Assembly: GCA_039000515.1 (NCBI GenBank)
Contig: JBCFYV010011135.1
Span: forward strand, 32,083,876-32,147,875
Origin: Timema cristinae
Taxonomy: Eukaryota > Arthropoda > Insecta > Phasmatodea > Timematidae
DNA length: 64,000 bases
Direction of reading: 5' to 3'
Shown: positions 20,776 to 32,019 of the stretch, piece by piece
How positions within the stretch are numbered: the first letter of the stretch is position 1
Layout of the letters: each line of letters starts with the position of its first letter
Position numbers and translations under genes: made by a program
Notes under the pieces: model-generated
The model's input: the letters and a program-made list of their open reading frames with translations, nothing else
What the model was told of the DNA's origin: nothing
Database searches by the model: none

Positions 20776-21139
20776 CGAATTGATTCTATTTGTGAAATAA
20801 ATTGAAGACTTCTTCATTCTATATTTAAACCTCTAGGGAAGAAGAACAATTAATTTTTTTTTATGAGTACGTTCGTTTCACAAGGTCACTCAGGAATTAA
20901 AAGTCAAGTCAGTGTCACACGGTCGAACGCAGAAACCACCTCACACGTACCCACAGAAAAAAAACAACTGTTGCGGGCCAAATTTATCACATTTTACTAA
21001 ATTATTATTGTTATTTTATAGGTATCGAGTCATGTATCAAAATTTTGTTTCAGATCACACGACTTGACGTATGAATACGGGAAATTATTTATTATTTTTT
21101 ATTTATTTGAGGTATTTTACGAATCCGCTGATTATATCA
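20776..21139. other. No gene seen
   Basis: A/T-rich, with one mixed stretch (about 20885-20970). Nothing recognised. Confidence 0.45.
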
Positions 21140-21345
21140 GCACACGATAATTTCTATGAGTGAGAAAGAAAGGTTATACCAATTTTTTTTAGGGAAAGGT
21201 ATTTTCACATCTTCTATTGTTCTTTCAAAGACGGCTTTACTTTCCCCTCCGAAGGAAGTTGTGCTACGGATATTTATCGCTTGACCCGGCCGGGTTCGAA
21301 CCTACGAACATCAGCCCCTGACCAGCTGAACTATAGCAATTGTTT
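21140..21345 (-). mobile_element. tRNA-derived SINE, another family
   Basis: On the minus strand: A-box-like TAGTTCAGCTGGTCAGG and B box TAGGTTCGAACCCG, about 25 bp apart, followed by a unique body. There is no acceptor-stem partner for a real tRNA. Confidence 0.5.
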
Positions 21346-21877
21346 GCATCCTTCTCGTGACATTTTGGTGAGGAAAGTATTGTGATCTAAAAAAAACATC
21401 AAACTAAACAGTTTAATAAATGTAGACGTTTCATGACAACCTGTATATAGAAAAGTGGTTTTTGCGATGCTGTCTGTCAGAATAGTCCAATCAAATATAC
21501 TTTTTTTTTATAAAACCAATAATTTATGAGCTATAAGTTTACAAATCAATTCCACATTTCAAAACCCCTCATAAAATAAATAAATAAATATTATATATAT
21601 ATATAATAATTTTTAATATTTATTTCATGTAGGTTCTAGAAATGTGAGATTGATTTTAATTATCTTTTATGAACAGATATGTTCTTTTTTATCATAGTTT
21701 CTGTAACAGTTTGTATTATTTTATTTATAATCTTTGGTGGATTATTTCTGAATGGTTTTTTTTTAATGTATCTATTTTAAGAAGAAAGAAAGAGAAATTA
21801 AGTATGGTGCATCATACAGATAATTTATTTCTAATCTGTCAGAAATCATTTCAAACTTATATTGAGTTACTTATCTA
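21346..21877. other. AT-rich sequence, no gene seen
   Basis: Contains TAAA/TATA runs at about 21575-21606. A 119-codon frame (21669-22028) enters MITE-M copy 3 and is not a gene. Confidence 0.45.
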
Positions 21878-22103
21878 CAGTAGCCTCATAGCTTCTTTGG
21901 TGCTGACTGATAGCTCACAGCTGACGGCTTTGAAAAGTTACCAGACCAATTTATGTATCGCTACGCCGAACCATATGATCTGCGAAAACATGTGTTTAGC
22001 AGCTGTCACTTTGACAGTCAACATTTAGGTATATACCTAAATGTTGACTGTCAGAAGTGAGCTGTGAGCTGTCAGTCAGCACCAAAGAAGCCACGGGCTA
22101 CTG
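21878..22103 (+). mobile_element. MITE-M copy 3
   Basis: TA at 21876-21877 and 22104-22105. TIRs are CAGTAGCCTCATAGCTTC and GAAGCCACGGGCTACTG. It contains the loop ACCAGACCAATTTATGTATC and the palindromic centre AGGTATATACCT; 226 bp. Confidence 0.92.
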
Positions 22104-22443
22104 TACATTAGTTTGTGTTATCCTGAAACTTATTTGTCTTCCATCAATCTCCCTTTGTACAGTCCATAGATAAGGTGACTTGTAATGTTTATTCTCTTGA
22201 TAGATCAACCAATGCGCAGCACAACTATTTGTGGTTATAGAGTATCCATGTTTGGAAGCTAGTACAAGGTTATTTATTGACAACATGTTCTGGGAGTGAC
22301 CAATGTCAACATGTTAGGAAATGATAATTATTTTATTAGTAATATTAAATTGTCAATAAAAAAAATGTTATCAAATGCTAATAATAACACTTCCCTATGG
22401 ATCAGCTTACTGTATAATTGGTGTTTATAGTAAGTTATTGTAA
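22104..22443. other. No gene seen
   Basis: A 62-codon minus-strand frame (22098-22286) has no recognisable domain. A/T-rich. Confidence 0.4.
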
Positions 22444-22920
22444 TCTATACTTATAATAATAACATGTCCTGACTGACTGATTCATCATCGCCGAGCGCAA
22501 ACTATCAAGGCTACAAGCATGAAATTCGGACTATATATTCATTTTGTTATGTAGGCACCCACTAAGAAAGGATTTTAGAAAATTCCACCCCAAAGGGGTC
22601 AAAATGGGGGATGATATATGTATGATAATATGTATGAAAGTCCGTCATTTTGAAAGTTACATAAACAAAATTTTGTATTTCGGTTATTGACGTAAAACAA
22701 ATAAATACGTGTTTCAGGAATTTTGGAAATTTTATTTAATAAGGGATGAAAAAGGGGGTGAAAGTTTGTATCGGACTTGCATTATTTTTGATCTGAGGTC
22801 AAGTTATGGTCATCAACGTAACGTAATATTTTAAATTAATCTGTAAATACATATGTATATTTTCGTATTTGTATATAATCAACTTCCACGCGAGCAAAGC
22901 CGCGGGCAACAGCTATCTAG
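22444..22920 (+). mobile_element. Short non-autonomous Helitron, 477 bp
   Basis: 5' A|TCTATACTTATAATAATAAC, then GACTGACTGATTCATCATCG. Near the 3' end is the hairpin CGCGAGCAAAGCCGCG, then GGGCAACAGCTATCTAG|T. No Rep/helicase frame. A nearly identical copy lies at 28994-29477. Confidence 0.9.
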
Positions 22921-23082
22921 TAACAAAATATATTAATAAAACTATTATGTGTTTTGTTTTGTGGTTGTGGCAACGAGATATTTTATAATTCCTTTACCAC
23001 TTGTATCTTGTTATATCTGGACAACCAAATAAATGGTTCTTTTTTTAACATATATATATATAACTAAATATTAATTAGAAAA

Positions 23083-23378
23083 TAGGTGACATGGTGGTCT
23101 AGGGGCTAAGGTGTCGGACTTCTGTGCTGAGAGGGTCCGGGGCTCAATCCTCGGTCCCGGCACAGATTTATCTGATTTCCAAAACCTTCCTTCACCTCTG
23201 ACAAGACGTGTATTAATCACAACTTGTGAATATGTGGAATGCCAGGCCTCCACCGTGGTTCGAATTCCACGTTAAACTGTAGGTCCTCCATTTCATCTCA
23301 CAATCACCCTACCATTACACATTAGCGTAAATGCGTGTAACCCGAACGGGTAGTAAGACGCGGTGTTAATAATAATAT
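23083..23378 (+). mobile_element. SINE-A, full length
   Basis: Head GGTGACATGGTGGTCTAGGG, B box GGGGCTCAATCC with one change, long body form, common tail and short TAA run. Confidence 0.95.
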
Positions 23379-23733
23379 AGCTCTCAAAATCAGATAATTA
23401 ATTACCAGTTTTTTAATTCCAAGGCCAGATTATGACCTTGACGTCGCGTTTTGATTAAAAATGGCAATAAGTCCCCGCAATTGAAAACCAATTGACCTTC
23501 CCAATAATGTATTCAGTAATAATTATATAGCCAAGAAATATCCCTAGAAGGACTTAAAACATTGATTTAATGCCGAGTTTCTTCTGAGGCGAAAACAGCC
23601 GCGTGGGTTTTATAATTGCTTTAATAATAAATTAAACATTAAGATGTTCAACATTTTTAAGCAGTGTTATGTTTCCAAGGTAATCAGAGCTTGTAAATAA
23701 GTACACTCCATTTATAATGTTATGTAGACATCT
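23379..23733. other. No gene seen
   Basis: A/T-rich, no frame or repeat recognised. Confidence 0.45.
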
Positions 23734-23798
23734 TACCTTGACTGATTACACTATGACCCTATCTTATAAGCTACACCATAGTGGAACCAAACAAGGTA
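23734..23798. repeat. 65-bp palindromic repeat, single copy
   Basis: TACCTTG...CACTATG on the left is answered by CATAGTG...CAAGGTA on the right, with CTATCTTATAAGCTACAC in the middle. Relatives are at 49771-49834 (single) and 25960-26110 (tandem pair). Confidence 0.8.
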
Positions 23799-24166
23799 GC
23801 GGATATTAAAAAACTCAAGAGATGTGAAGAAAATTAAACTCAATTTTTTTTACTATAGTAAAAATTTTAGTTATTTTGGGACTAAAAAAAATTTGATAAG
23901 AAAACTGCTTAAACACTGCACTCTTTTTTTCTTCCCCTCTAAAATTACGCTTTGAAGATCCTATTTATAAAATAGTAAGGTAAAAAAAAAAGAGGTCGTT
24001 ATTACTCCTGAGGTCTTCTGCACTCCTAATACCTCTTTTTTATTATTTCAACGAGTGTTGGTGAATCATCCTTTGAATGGCTCGCTCTAAGATATCTTCT
24101 CCCAGTCGGCGATTATGAAACTCTTAAGAGTTCAAGGGCGGCTTCATTCTCATCTACCTACACACC
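23799..24166. other. No gene seen
   Basis: A/T-rich with A and T runs; nothing recognised. Confidence 0.45.
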
Positions 24167-24192
24167 TCTCTCTCTCTCTCTCTCTCTCTCTC
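24167..24192. repeat. (TC)n microsatellite
   Basis: About 13 CT dinucleotides, followed by unassigned sequence to the 68-bp array. A 71-codon frame after it ends at the array edge and has no domain. Confidence 0.95.
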
Positions 24193-24420
24193 GTGGCTGA
24201 GTGGTATGGGGCGACAGTTCATAAGGACAGTGTCAGCTATTTACCTTAACCTAAACCCAAATATATCCATGGGATCACAGTATTTTCTTAATACGATTGA
24301 GAAACTACGAATTCTTAAGAATAAAGGTAGTAGTTGTCAGCCATGTTTAATATCCTATATCCTTCCCCTATCCCCGGTAAGCTCCTCCATCTTTGATTTG
24401 AATAAAAACCAAACAACGTG

Positions 24421-25381
24421 AACCAGACGTCTTAAGAGCCCGTCTCACCCCCCAGATAACACCTAACTTAGGTAGGTAATACAGCTAGAACCAGACGTCT
24501 TAAGAGCCTGTCTCACCCCCAGATAACACCTAACTTAGGTAGGTAATACAGCAAGAACCAGACGTCTTAATAGCCCGTCTCACCCCCAGATAACACTAAC
24601 ATAGGTAGGTAATACAACTAGAACCAGACATCTTAAGAGCCCGTCTCACCCCCAGATAACATCTAACTTAGGTAGGTAATACAGCAAGAACCAGACGTCT
24701 TAAGAGCCCGTCTCACCCCCCAGATAACACCTAACATAGGTAGGTAATACAACTAGAACCAGACATCTTAAGAGCCCGTCTCACCCCCCAGATAACACCT
24801 AACTTAGGTAGGTAATACAGCTAGAACCAGACGTCTTAATAGCCCGTCTCACCCCCAGATAACATCTAACTTAGGTAGGTAATACAGCTAGAACTAGACG
24901 TCTTAAGAGCCCGTCTCACCCCCCAGATAACACCTAACTTAGGTAGGTAATACAGCTAGAACTAGACGTCTTAAGAGCCCGTCTCACCCCCCAGATAACA
25001 CCTAACTTAGGTAGGTAATACAGCTAGAACCAGACGTCTTAATAGCCCGTCTCACCCCCCAGATAACATCTAACTTAGGTAGGTAATACAACTAGAACCA
25101 GACATCTTAAGAGCCCGCCTCACCCCCCAGATAACACCTAACTTAGGTAGGTAATACAGCTAGAACCAGACATCTTAAGAGCCCGTCTCACCCCCCAGAT
25201 AACACCTAACTTAGGTAGGTAATACAGCTAGAACCAGACGTCTTAATAGCCCGTCTCACCCCCCAGATAACATCTAACTTAGGTAGGTAATACAACTAGA
25301 ACCAGACATCTTAAGAGCCCGCCTCACCCCCAGATAACACCTAACTTAGGTAGGTAATACTGCTAGAACCAGACGTCTTAA
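24421..25381. repeat. 68-bp minisatellite, about 14 units
   Basis: The unit starts AACCAGACGTCTTAAGAGCC, then CGTCTCACCCCCCAGATAAC, ending TAGGTAGGTAATACAGCTAG. Variants: GACGTC/GACATC, TTAAGAG/TTAATAG, ACACCT/ACATCT, CAGCTA/CAACTA/CAGCAA. The last five units repeat with a 3-unit (about 204 bp) pattern. C-run length changes cause 67/68-bp spacing. Confidence 0.95.
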
Positions 25382-25898
25382 AGGCGTTCATCATAGCAGG
25401 CCCACGTCAACTCCTGGCTCGCGCAAAGTTTGGAGTAAAAGGTAAAAGAAAAGACATGGAACACTTAAGGTGTACCCCGCCCAGAATTCAGGACCCCCAA
25501 ACTCGTTAAATCATCGCTAGAAGATATCGTGTGAAATGAGACTGACATCTCGGTCAGCGTGCTCACCGATTCGGGTACCTTGTCATCTGTCATATATCAG
25601 GCTCATATTACTTCCCCAAGGTTAGGCCGCTTGTCACAATAGTTTTAAGAGCTAAGATATTCTTGTCGGGACCCCCAACTCCTCCCATCTCCCCTCGGAA
25701 CCCCCCGACCCCCTGTTGACCCTATTAGAAAATGTTATGTCCACTTTAATTTTAATTTTCTCCGAAGGGGGTGTTTCGTACTTATCGACTCGACAACTGA
25801 AAGTTTGAACATTACGTAAATAGCAACCCACATCTTTCTCAATCGCAAGGAAACATTATTATCCGCATTTTCATGGGAAGAAAGTGAGAAACCATTTA
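25382..25898. other. No gene seen
   Basis: The C-rich stretch CCCCCGACCCCCTGTTGACC at about 25700 stands out; no repeat or domain is recognised. Confidence 0.4.
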
Positions 25899-25958
25899 GA
25901 TTAAAACACTACGCCCAGTAGACCCGACTGAGATATGAACCCCAATATTCCCGTCACT
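25899..25958 (-). mobile_element. SINE-B B-box fragment
   Basis: On the minus strand: GTGACGGGAATATTGGGGTT, then CATATCTCAGTCGGGTCTAC. The head is cut off exactly where the 72-bp palindromic repeats begin. Confidence 0.6.
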
Positions 25959-25959
25959 A

Positions 25960-26110
25960 TAGTGTAGCTTATAAGATAGGGCCATAGTGTAATAAGTCAA
26001 GGTAAGACTGCTACCTTGCTTGGTTCCACTATGGTGTAGCTTATAAGATAGGGTCATAGTGTAATAAGTCAAGGTAAGACTGCTACCTTGCTTGGTTCCA
26101 CTATGGTGTG
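25960..26110. repeat. 72-bp palindromic repeat, two tandem units
   Basis: GTGTAGCTTATAAGATAGGG recurs at 25962 and 26034 (72 bp). Each unit contains the TACCTTG...CACTATG inverted pair. The 72-codon minus-strand frame reflects the 24-residue periodicity. Confidence 0.85.
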
Positions 26111-26666
26111 CCAAGGTAGAAGTGAAATATTTTGATTTTCAACAAAATATTATTCTTGGTTATCATTTTTTGTCTAAATCAAAATGTTTACTTCTAAGAA
26201 TATACCAGAATTTAACGTATCTTGAATGATGAAGCCTCGATCCCAGTACAGCCCACGATAGTCTATGAATGTTTGGACGATATCAAATCTGGGTCAACCA
26301 TCTTATTAAAAGGGGGTTGAGGTATATGAATTAATGTATTGAGTTGTAGATTTGTACTAAAATAACAAAACGTCTAAACTTAGGCTGGGCTTTATTACAA
26401 ACCCCTTTTACTTAGATACGCGAAAAGGTTGAGTGAGACGGTTCTTAAGGTGGGATGTAAGGGATTGGCTTGGTGTCATGGGGCGGGGGGAGGGGGGGCG
26501 GGAGAGAATCCCTCACGTGAACAGAAACTGGACAAGTCAAATAAACTGCGTGGTTAATAAATCACGTAGAGAAACCATTAGTTTTTTTTTTATAAAATCT
26601 TGGAACCGGCCAAAGATAATCCCGTGTCGAGCCAGATGTGTCCCGCTGGCCGTAGTTTTGATACCC
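26111..26666. other. No gene seen
   Basis: Contains a purine-rich stretch GGGGCGGGGGGAGGGGGGGC at about 26480. An 80-codon frame (26433-26675) crosses it without a domain. Confidence 0.4.
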
Positions 26667-26899
26667 CTTGTCTAAGGTGTCACTCTCATGTTAGACTGGC
26701 CTGTTGATGACGGGGAGATCGGGGATTGAATCCCGTTCGAGTCTACTGAAGGTAGTTTTTCCTAAATGTTTTTCACACCCTCCTTCCACGCAAATGCGGG
26801 TGGATTACCTTTAAAATTCTTCCTCATCCTTACCCCATTAGAGGAATAATCATACATGCTTATGAACTGAACAGGTGTTAAGACGCGGTGATAAAAAGA
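26667..26899 (+). mobile_element. SINE-B, older copy
   Basis: B box GGGGATTGAATCCCG, body CGCAAATGCGGGTGGATTAC, tail GAACTGAACAGGTGTTAAGA (hairpin decayed), then CGCGGTGATAA. Confidence 0.8.
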
Positions 26900-27059
26900 A
26901 TCTGCGTTTTTTAAAAATATAATCCAACCATTTAAGAACAATAAATTACTAATGAAGCGTATTTTTAACCGTTTATTTTATTTTATGACATAAAACCTTA
27001 TAAAATATAAACTAGCGGATCTTTTAAGTTTATAAACCTAATAATGATTTGATTACGCT

Positions 27060-27400
27060 TTTTTTTTATGGAACAAACTTCCTTTAGTGCTAGTAACGGG
27101 TATTGAACTCCCGGCCTGGCTTCCGTGTGACATCTCAAGCCCACTGACCGTGCAAACCAACCTAATCGTTAACCTCACATCATTGCATTCGGTGGGCATT
27201 GAACCCCGGTCTGGTTTCCGGAAACGCTAAACGCGCGATCAAGAAGAACGATTGCAACTATCGGTTCTGATTGAAACTGTCTCAACTCTCTCCGCCTCGG
27301 ATTCGGTTGTTTGAAACTTTTATTTGTTCGTATTTGCCAAGAATTGAACCCGGGGCTCTTAAACCAGTATACTGACGTGAGACTAAAGGGTTGGACCATG
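27060..27400 (-). mobile_element. Cluster of three tRNA-like SINE heads
   Basis: On the minus strand three B-box-like sites occur about 100-150 bp apart: GGGAGTTCAATACCCG (about 27100), CCGGGGTTCAATGCCC (about 27195) and CCCGGGTTCAATTCTTGG (about 27345), each with a plausible A-box region 35-60 bp upstream. None forms a full tRNA cloverleaf that I can confirm. Confidence 0.4.
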
Positions 27401-27508
27401 TTGTTACAATATGGAATATTATTTCAAAAATAGTCAAGTAATTAATTTGAATTGATCGAAATTTTTAAAATTGATGTAATCCAATTATTCCATCATTGAA
27501 CATATTTA

Positions 27509-27730
27509 GACTGTAGTAACTGTTATAGCTGTCATATAAGGTTCTTCCTATGAACATTGGACTGTAGTAACTGTTCCAGCTGTCAGATAAGGTTCTTCCT
27601 ATGAACATTGAACTGTAGTAACTGATCTAGCTGTAAGATAAGGTTATTCCTATGAACATTGGACTGTAGTAACTGTTCTAGCTGTCAGATAAGGTTCTTC
27701 CTATGAACATTGGACTGTAACTACTGTTTT
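27509..27730 (-). repeat. 51-bp minisatellite, array III, about 4 units
   Basis: Reverse complement of arrays I, II and IV (GGACTGTAGTAACTGTTCTA, then GCTGTCAGATAAGGTTCTTC). The only array of the family in this orientation. Confidence 0.93.
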
Positions 27731-27789
27731 AAAACAGTCACCCACCCATTACCTAGTTCTCTTCGATTCATCAAATTTTTTTGTAGCTA

Positions 27790-28003
27790 TATATTTTCTT
27801 ACCACCCGTTCGGATTAGATGCTTATGTACTAATTACTCTAGTGTTTTTAGGGATGAGGAATGTTATATTTAGAGGAAGTGTGTCAACTTTTGCGAAAAT
27901 TTACCCTCATTACACTCGACTGAGATTCGAACCTCGACCTCGTCTTCCTCGGCAGTCTAGTCTACCGCAAGAGTAGCGCGTTTGACCACGCGGCCACTGA
28001 ATC
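27790..28003 (-). mobile_element. SINE-B, near full length
   Basis: Minus-strand head AGTGGCCGCGTGGTCAAACG, B box GAGGTTCGAATCTCAGTC, tail CTAATCCGAACGGGTGGTAA. The 88-codon plus-strand frame across it is antisense to the SINE. Confidence 0.88.
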
Positions 28004-28134
28004 GTGTTAAACCAGGTTATCAAATACACGAATGGGCTGAAAATTAACGCGAAATTTTTTAAATATCAGATAGGCTACAAGATTATGTTCGAAATAGGAA
28101 ACTTCTCGAAATGCTATTTTTATTATCGACCGGG

Positions 28135-28501
28135 ATGTGTTAAAAAGTGTTTTTTTTTAAGTTTTTACATCAAAACATTTTGTTGTTCAAAATAAATCAA
28201 ATATAACTCCATTAGAAAAAAAGTTTCACACGGTGATATCAACAGATGTTGAATATCTGTTGAAAGGGTGTCTTGGAATTTAATGACAACTTTCTCTCTT
28301 CATTTAAAAAGTTTCTCATCTAATGTTGCTATTCTCATGACAGATATTCAACAACTGTTGATAATCACCGTGCGAAGAAAATTAAACTTGTTTATTACTG
28401 GAGATATATTTGGTTTATTTTGACAAAAAAAAAAGTGTTTATATAAAAACTAAAGAAAAAAAACCCCACTGTTCTTAACCTGCGTTTACTAAAACTCCAC
28501 C
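28135..28501. mobile_element. MITE-F copy 2, left end lost
   Basis: The central hairpin is kept (CAACAGATGTTGAATATCTG versus CAGATATTCAACAACTGTTG). The right end ACTCCACC is followed by TTAA (28502-28505). The left arm can be followed to about 28135; its terminal GG.GGAGT is not found. Confidence 0.7.
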
Positions 28502-28993
28502 TTAACATTATGTGACGCCCATAACAAGAACGGAAGCGTGTGTAAAGAACAACCAAGGGATCACAAGAGAAGACATAGATTTATTTAAATTTGGTTAATT
28601 ACAAAGGTAGTGTAGATATATAGTATAGTCCAAAAGAAAGGCATAGAGAGCCCACGATTAGTCTGGCAAAACTTTGACTTTTAGCCATCACAAATATACA
28701 TAATGTTTACATCCCTCACAGGGGAAATTATTGGAGTATAAATTCTGACATAAATTTAAACTGACCGCCGAAAGGCGCAAATAACTCCAAAAACCAAGAT
28801 GGCTGACATTTAGTTATGAGTACACGGGGTAGCAACTGACGTTAAACAAAATATATAAAATGGAGAACCCATAAAATTAACTTTTGATACCTAAAAAAAT
28901 ATATGATATAGTGGTTAAATATCTTACAAATAGACCCCAACAATAGCCGTTAAATCCTAATCCTGAGTAACAACGCATAATCTAATTTTACAA
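28502..28993. other. No gene seen
   Basis: A/T-rich; no family recognised. Confidence 0.45.
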
Positions 28994-29477
28994 TCTATAC
29001 TTATAAAATAACATGTCCTGACTGACTGACTGACTGATTCATCATCGCCGAGCGCAAACTATCAAGGCTACAAGCATGAAATTCGGACTGTATATTCATT
29101 TTGTTATGTAGGCACCCACTAAGAAAGGATTTTAGAAAATTCCACCCCAAAGGGGTCAAAATAGGGATGATAATATGTATGATAATATGTATGAAAGTCC
29201 GTCATTTTGAAAGTTACATAAACAAAATTTTGTATTTCGGTTATTGACGTAAAACAAATAAATACGTGTTTCAGGAATTTTGGAAATTTTATTTAATAAG
29301 GGATGAAAAGGGGGGTGAAAGTTTGTATCGGACTTGCATTATTTTTGATTTGAGGTCAAGTTATGGTCATCAACGTAACGTAATATTTTAAATTAATCTG
29401 TAAATACATATGTATATTTTCGTATTTGTATATAATCAACTTCCACGCGAGCAAAGCCGCGGGCAACAGCTATCTAG
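28994..29477 (+). mobile_element. Short non-autonomous Helitron, 484 bp
   Basis: Same ends as the copy at 22444 (A|TCTATACTTATAAAATAAC ... GGGCAACAGCTATCTAG|T). It differs mainly by an extra GACT unit and small indels, so the pair is young. Confidence 0.9.
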
Positions 29478-30039
29478 TATAGAATAAAATTCATAGAATG
29501 AGTTTCGTAAACCACCGTTACACCTATACATCTTAGCGTGAAAACCTAATTAAAAACAAATGAATATATAATAAACTTCTTGGCTAAAGCGAGCATTGTA
29601 TATTCTGTAGTACCCTCTGAAACCCAAGAATATATCATAGCAACCGCTTAGTTACGCTAAGTTTAGATAAGGGCGCGCCACCAGTACAAAGAAGTATTGA
29701 AGTCAATCAAGAATTCTCCTTGAAAACTAACATAATAAACTCGCCGTTCACTGGCGTTAGACCCCATTTATAAATCATAATAACATTAAAAAGCACAAAC
29801 AGTAATTTTGAATAAGTATCTCCCCCATTTAAACCAAAACTTAATTTTGAAGAATATTCCCAAATATTAGTTTTAAACCGGCGCCCTCACCTTGTGTAAG
29901 CTAGTGGTACAATGAGTGCTGCTCTAAACACCAGCTATTTTATAGTACAAACAGCCCACACATGTTCTCAGAAGAGGGGGAGGGCGGGGGGGGGGAAAGG
30001 AGGGTGGATACAACGAGCAAAGGAAGGTAGAAGACTAGC
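29478..30039. other. No gene seen
   Basis: A/T-rich up to about 29880, then G-rich (GGGCGGGGGGGGGGAAAGGA near 29983). A 74-codon frame (29912-30136) over the G-rich part has no domain. Confidence 0.4.
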
Positions 30040-30300
30040 GCTCTGGAAGCGTAGCGGACAGTCCAGTAATTACTCGAAGAAGGGAGAACATCCGAGAAGC
30101 GGAAACGGAAGTTGGCTTAGTCAAGTTGAGTTCTAGTTTGTTGTGGGCCGGGCCAAGATGACGAGCGAGGCTTCGACCAGCGTCTCTTTTCAGTCTTATT
30201 CATTGAAGCCACGGGAGAGGTTGTTTTGGTGCGTGTGTTAGCGTTTCATCTGACGGAGAGAAGCCACGCCAGCCTTGGTGAGTGTTGGAACTCCATATTA
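30040..30300 (+). promoter_or_regulatory. Candidate promoter / 5' exon (weak)
   Basis: A GC-richer islet. TTTTCAGTCTT (about 30188) fits the arthropod initiator TCAGT. About 90 bp downstream CCTTGGTGAGTGTTGG matches a splice donor (G|GTGAGT). No TATA box, no long frame. This is the best candidate for a non-coding first exon, but the motifs are short and chance is likely. Confidence 0.2.
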
Positions 30301-30599
30301 CAGGGTGGTAGTTGTTAGATGTTTGTTGTTGTTTGAAACATCGTTACAATTAAATATTGGGAAAATAATTTATATGAATGCTTATATTTAAAATCCGTTA
30401 AGATTGTTTAGTTAATTATATAATAAATCAAATAAACGAAAAAAAAAATATATTATTTACCGAGAAAGATTGTAAAAAAAGGTTAAGCATGGATTTTTTT
30501 TCATGTATTTAAAACTTGTGAAAGTCTGAAAAATTTGATATCAAAAGCTTTATAGCCACTCTGGAATTAGCTTTGACTTTTATTCCTTGTTACTTTCCG
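30301..30599. other. AT-rich sequence, no gene seen
   Basis: Would be the start of an intron if the donor at about 30280 were real. Nothing else recognised. Confidence 0.3.
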
Positions 30600-30700
30600 C
30601 ATAGTGTGTCCGGGATTTGAACCTAGTTCAGGAATATCTAGGCTTAATGGCTGTGTACAACCAGCTTGGCTCGTTAAGACAGAGACAACACAACCCAAAC
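30600..30700 (-). mobile_element. tRNA-like SINE head
   Basis: Minus strand AACTAGGTTCAAATCCCGGA (B box) with a possible A box in GCCAAGCTGGTTGTACACAG upstream. No body family recognised. Confidence 0.4.
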
Positions 30701-30859
30701 ACACTTAGAGTCGCAACTTTCCAGAATAAAGCGGTTGAGATCTAATACAGATAACTGAAAAGCCGGGTAATACAGAATCAGAGTGTAAATAATTTTCACT
30801 ACGGATCTGCCTATTTAAAAACAAAAAAAAATCATAAAACATTTAACTTTGTTTCTACT

Positions 30860-31056
30860 GATAAGGACGGGGAGATCGAGGTTCGAATCTCGGTCGGGTG
30901 AACTGAGGGTGGTTTTTCCTAAATGGTTTTCCTCTCTCCCTCCACGCAAATGCGGGTTCACTCCCTCTTAATTCAACCTTCCCAATTCCTAATCCATTAG
31001 AATAATTAGTACTTAAAGCTTATAACCCGAACGGGTAGTAATACGTGGTGCTAAAT
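30860..31056 (+). mobile_element. SINE-B, 5'-truncated
   Basis: It starts at CTGATAAGGACGGGGAGATC, has B box GAGGTTCGAATCTC, the full body and tail CCCGAACGGGTAGTAATACG. Confidence 0.93.
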
Positions 31057-31313
31057 TTAACTTTGTTTTGGTAGAATTTGTCCATATTCTGATTGCGATG
31101 TAAAATAGAAATACAATAATCGTAGGGGGATGATAAAAAAAACTGTAATTGGAATATTGGCTACAACGCAACAAGTGAAAATAGATCGTCAAATGGAGTA
31201 CATTATAAATACAGTAAATGCTGTATAGGGGATATGAACCGGTTTGTTTATTTTAAAACAGACTTGCTAACACTGAGATCCAGTCCAGATCATTGCAATT
31301 CTAATGTATTTTA
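31057..31313. other. No gene seen
   Basis: Plain A/T-rich sequence between two SINEs. Confidence 0.4.
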
Positions 31314-31562
31314 TCATTATCATTATTATATATTAGCACCGTGTCTTACTACCCGTTCGGGTTATACGCACTTACGCTAACGTGTAATGGTAGGGTGATT
31401 GTGAGATGAAATGGAGGACCTACAGTTTAACGTGGGATCCGAACCACAGTGGAGGCCTGTCATTCCCACATTCACAAGTTGTGATTAATACAAGTCATGT
31501 CAGAGGTGAAGGAAGGGTTTGGTAATCAGATAAATCTGTGCCGGGACCGAGGATTGAACCGA
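31314..31562 (-). mobile_element. SINE-A, head truncated
   Basis: Tail AGCACCGTGTCTTACTACCC (plus-strand view), long body form, and B box GATTGAACC at 31553, where similarity stops. The A-box half is lost. Confidence 0.92.
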
Positions 31563-31805
31563 CTTTTAGTGTAGAAGTCTTTTTATCCCATCCTGCAGAG
31601 GGCGAAGTTGGTCTATAAGGTCGTGTGGTGTTATTTACCTTTAAGTCGTTATCTAATGAGCTCCTACATATGTTGACATATGTGTCATGTGTGGTTTGGT
31701 CTTTAGGATCTGACACATACGGAAAGACACGCAATTAGGAGAGCAACTAAACATCTCCATTTTACTTGATTTGTGTGATCTAAGTCCTGATGCTTCTCTC
31801 TATAT

Positions 31806-32000
31806 AGGAAGCCTTAGTTCAATCAGTAGTGTTGTCTGTCTACTAATCTAAAGGTCTTTGGTTCGATTAAGAGCATGATTGGACAATTTATCGTTGGTTT
31901 CCTCTTTCACGGTGATGAACTAACGGACGGAGAATTGGATGTTGTGTTTGTTGTAGATTTAAGTAAGTTTATAAGTCGTGTGCTGATATAATCAGTTCAG
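31806..32000 (+). mobile_element. SINE-C, tRNA-like head and body
   Basis: Head CCTTAGTTCAATCAGTAGTG (A-box-like), B box TTTGGTTCGATTAAGAG 50 bp on, then GGTTTCCTCTTTCACGGTGA and the 3' part AAGTCGTGTGCTGATATAAT, CAGTTCAGAAA. The 3' part recurs at 1-45, 18140-18170 and 54935-54975. Confidence 0.6.
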
Positions 32001-32019
32001 AAATAGGGTTAACATATTC

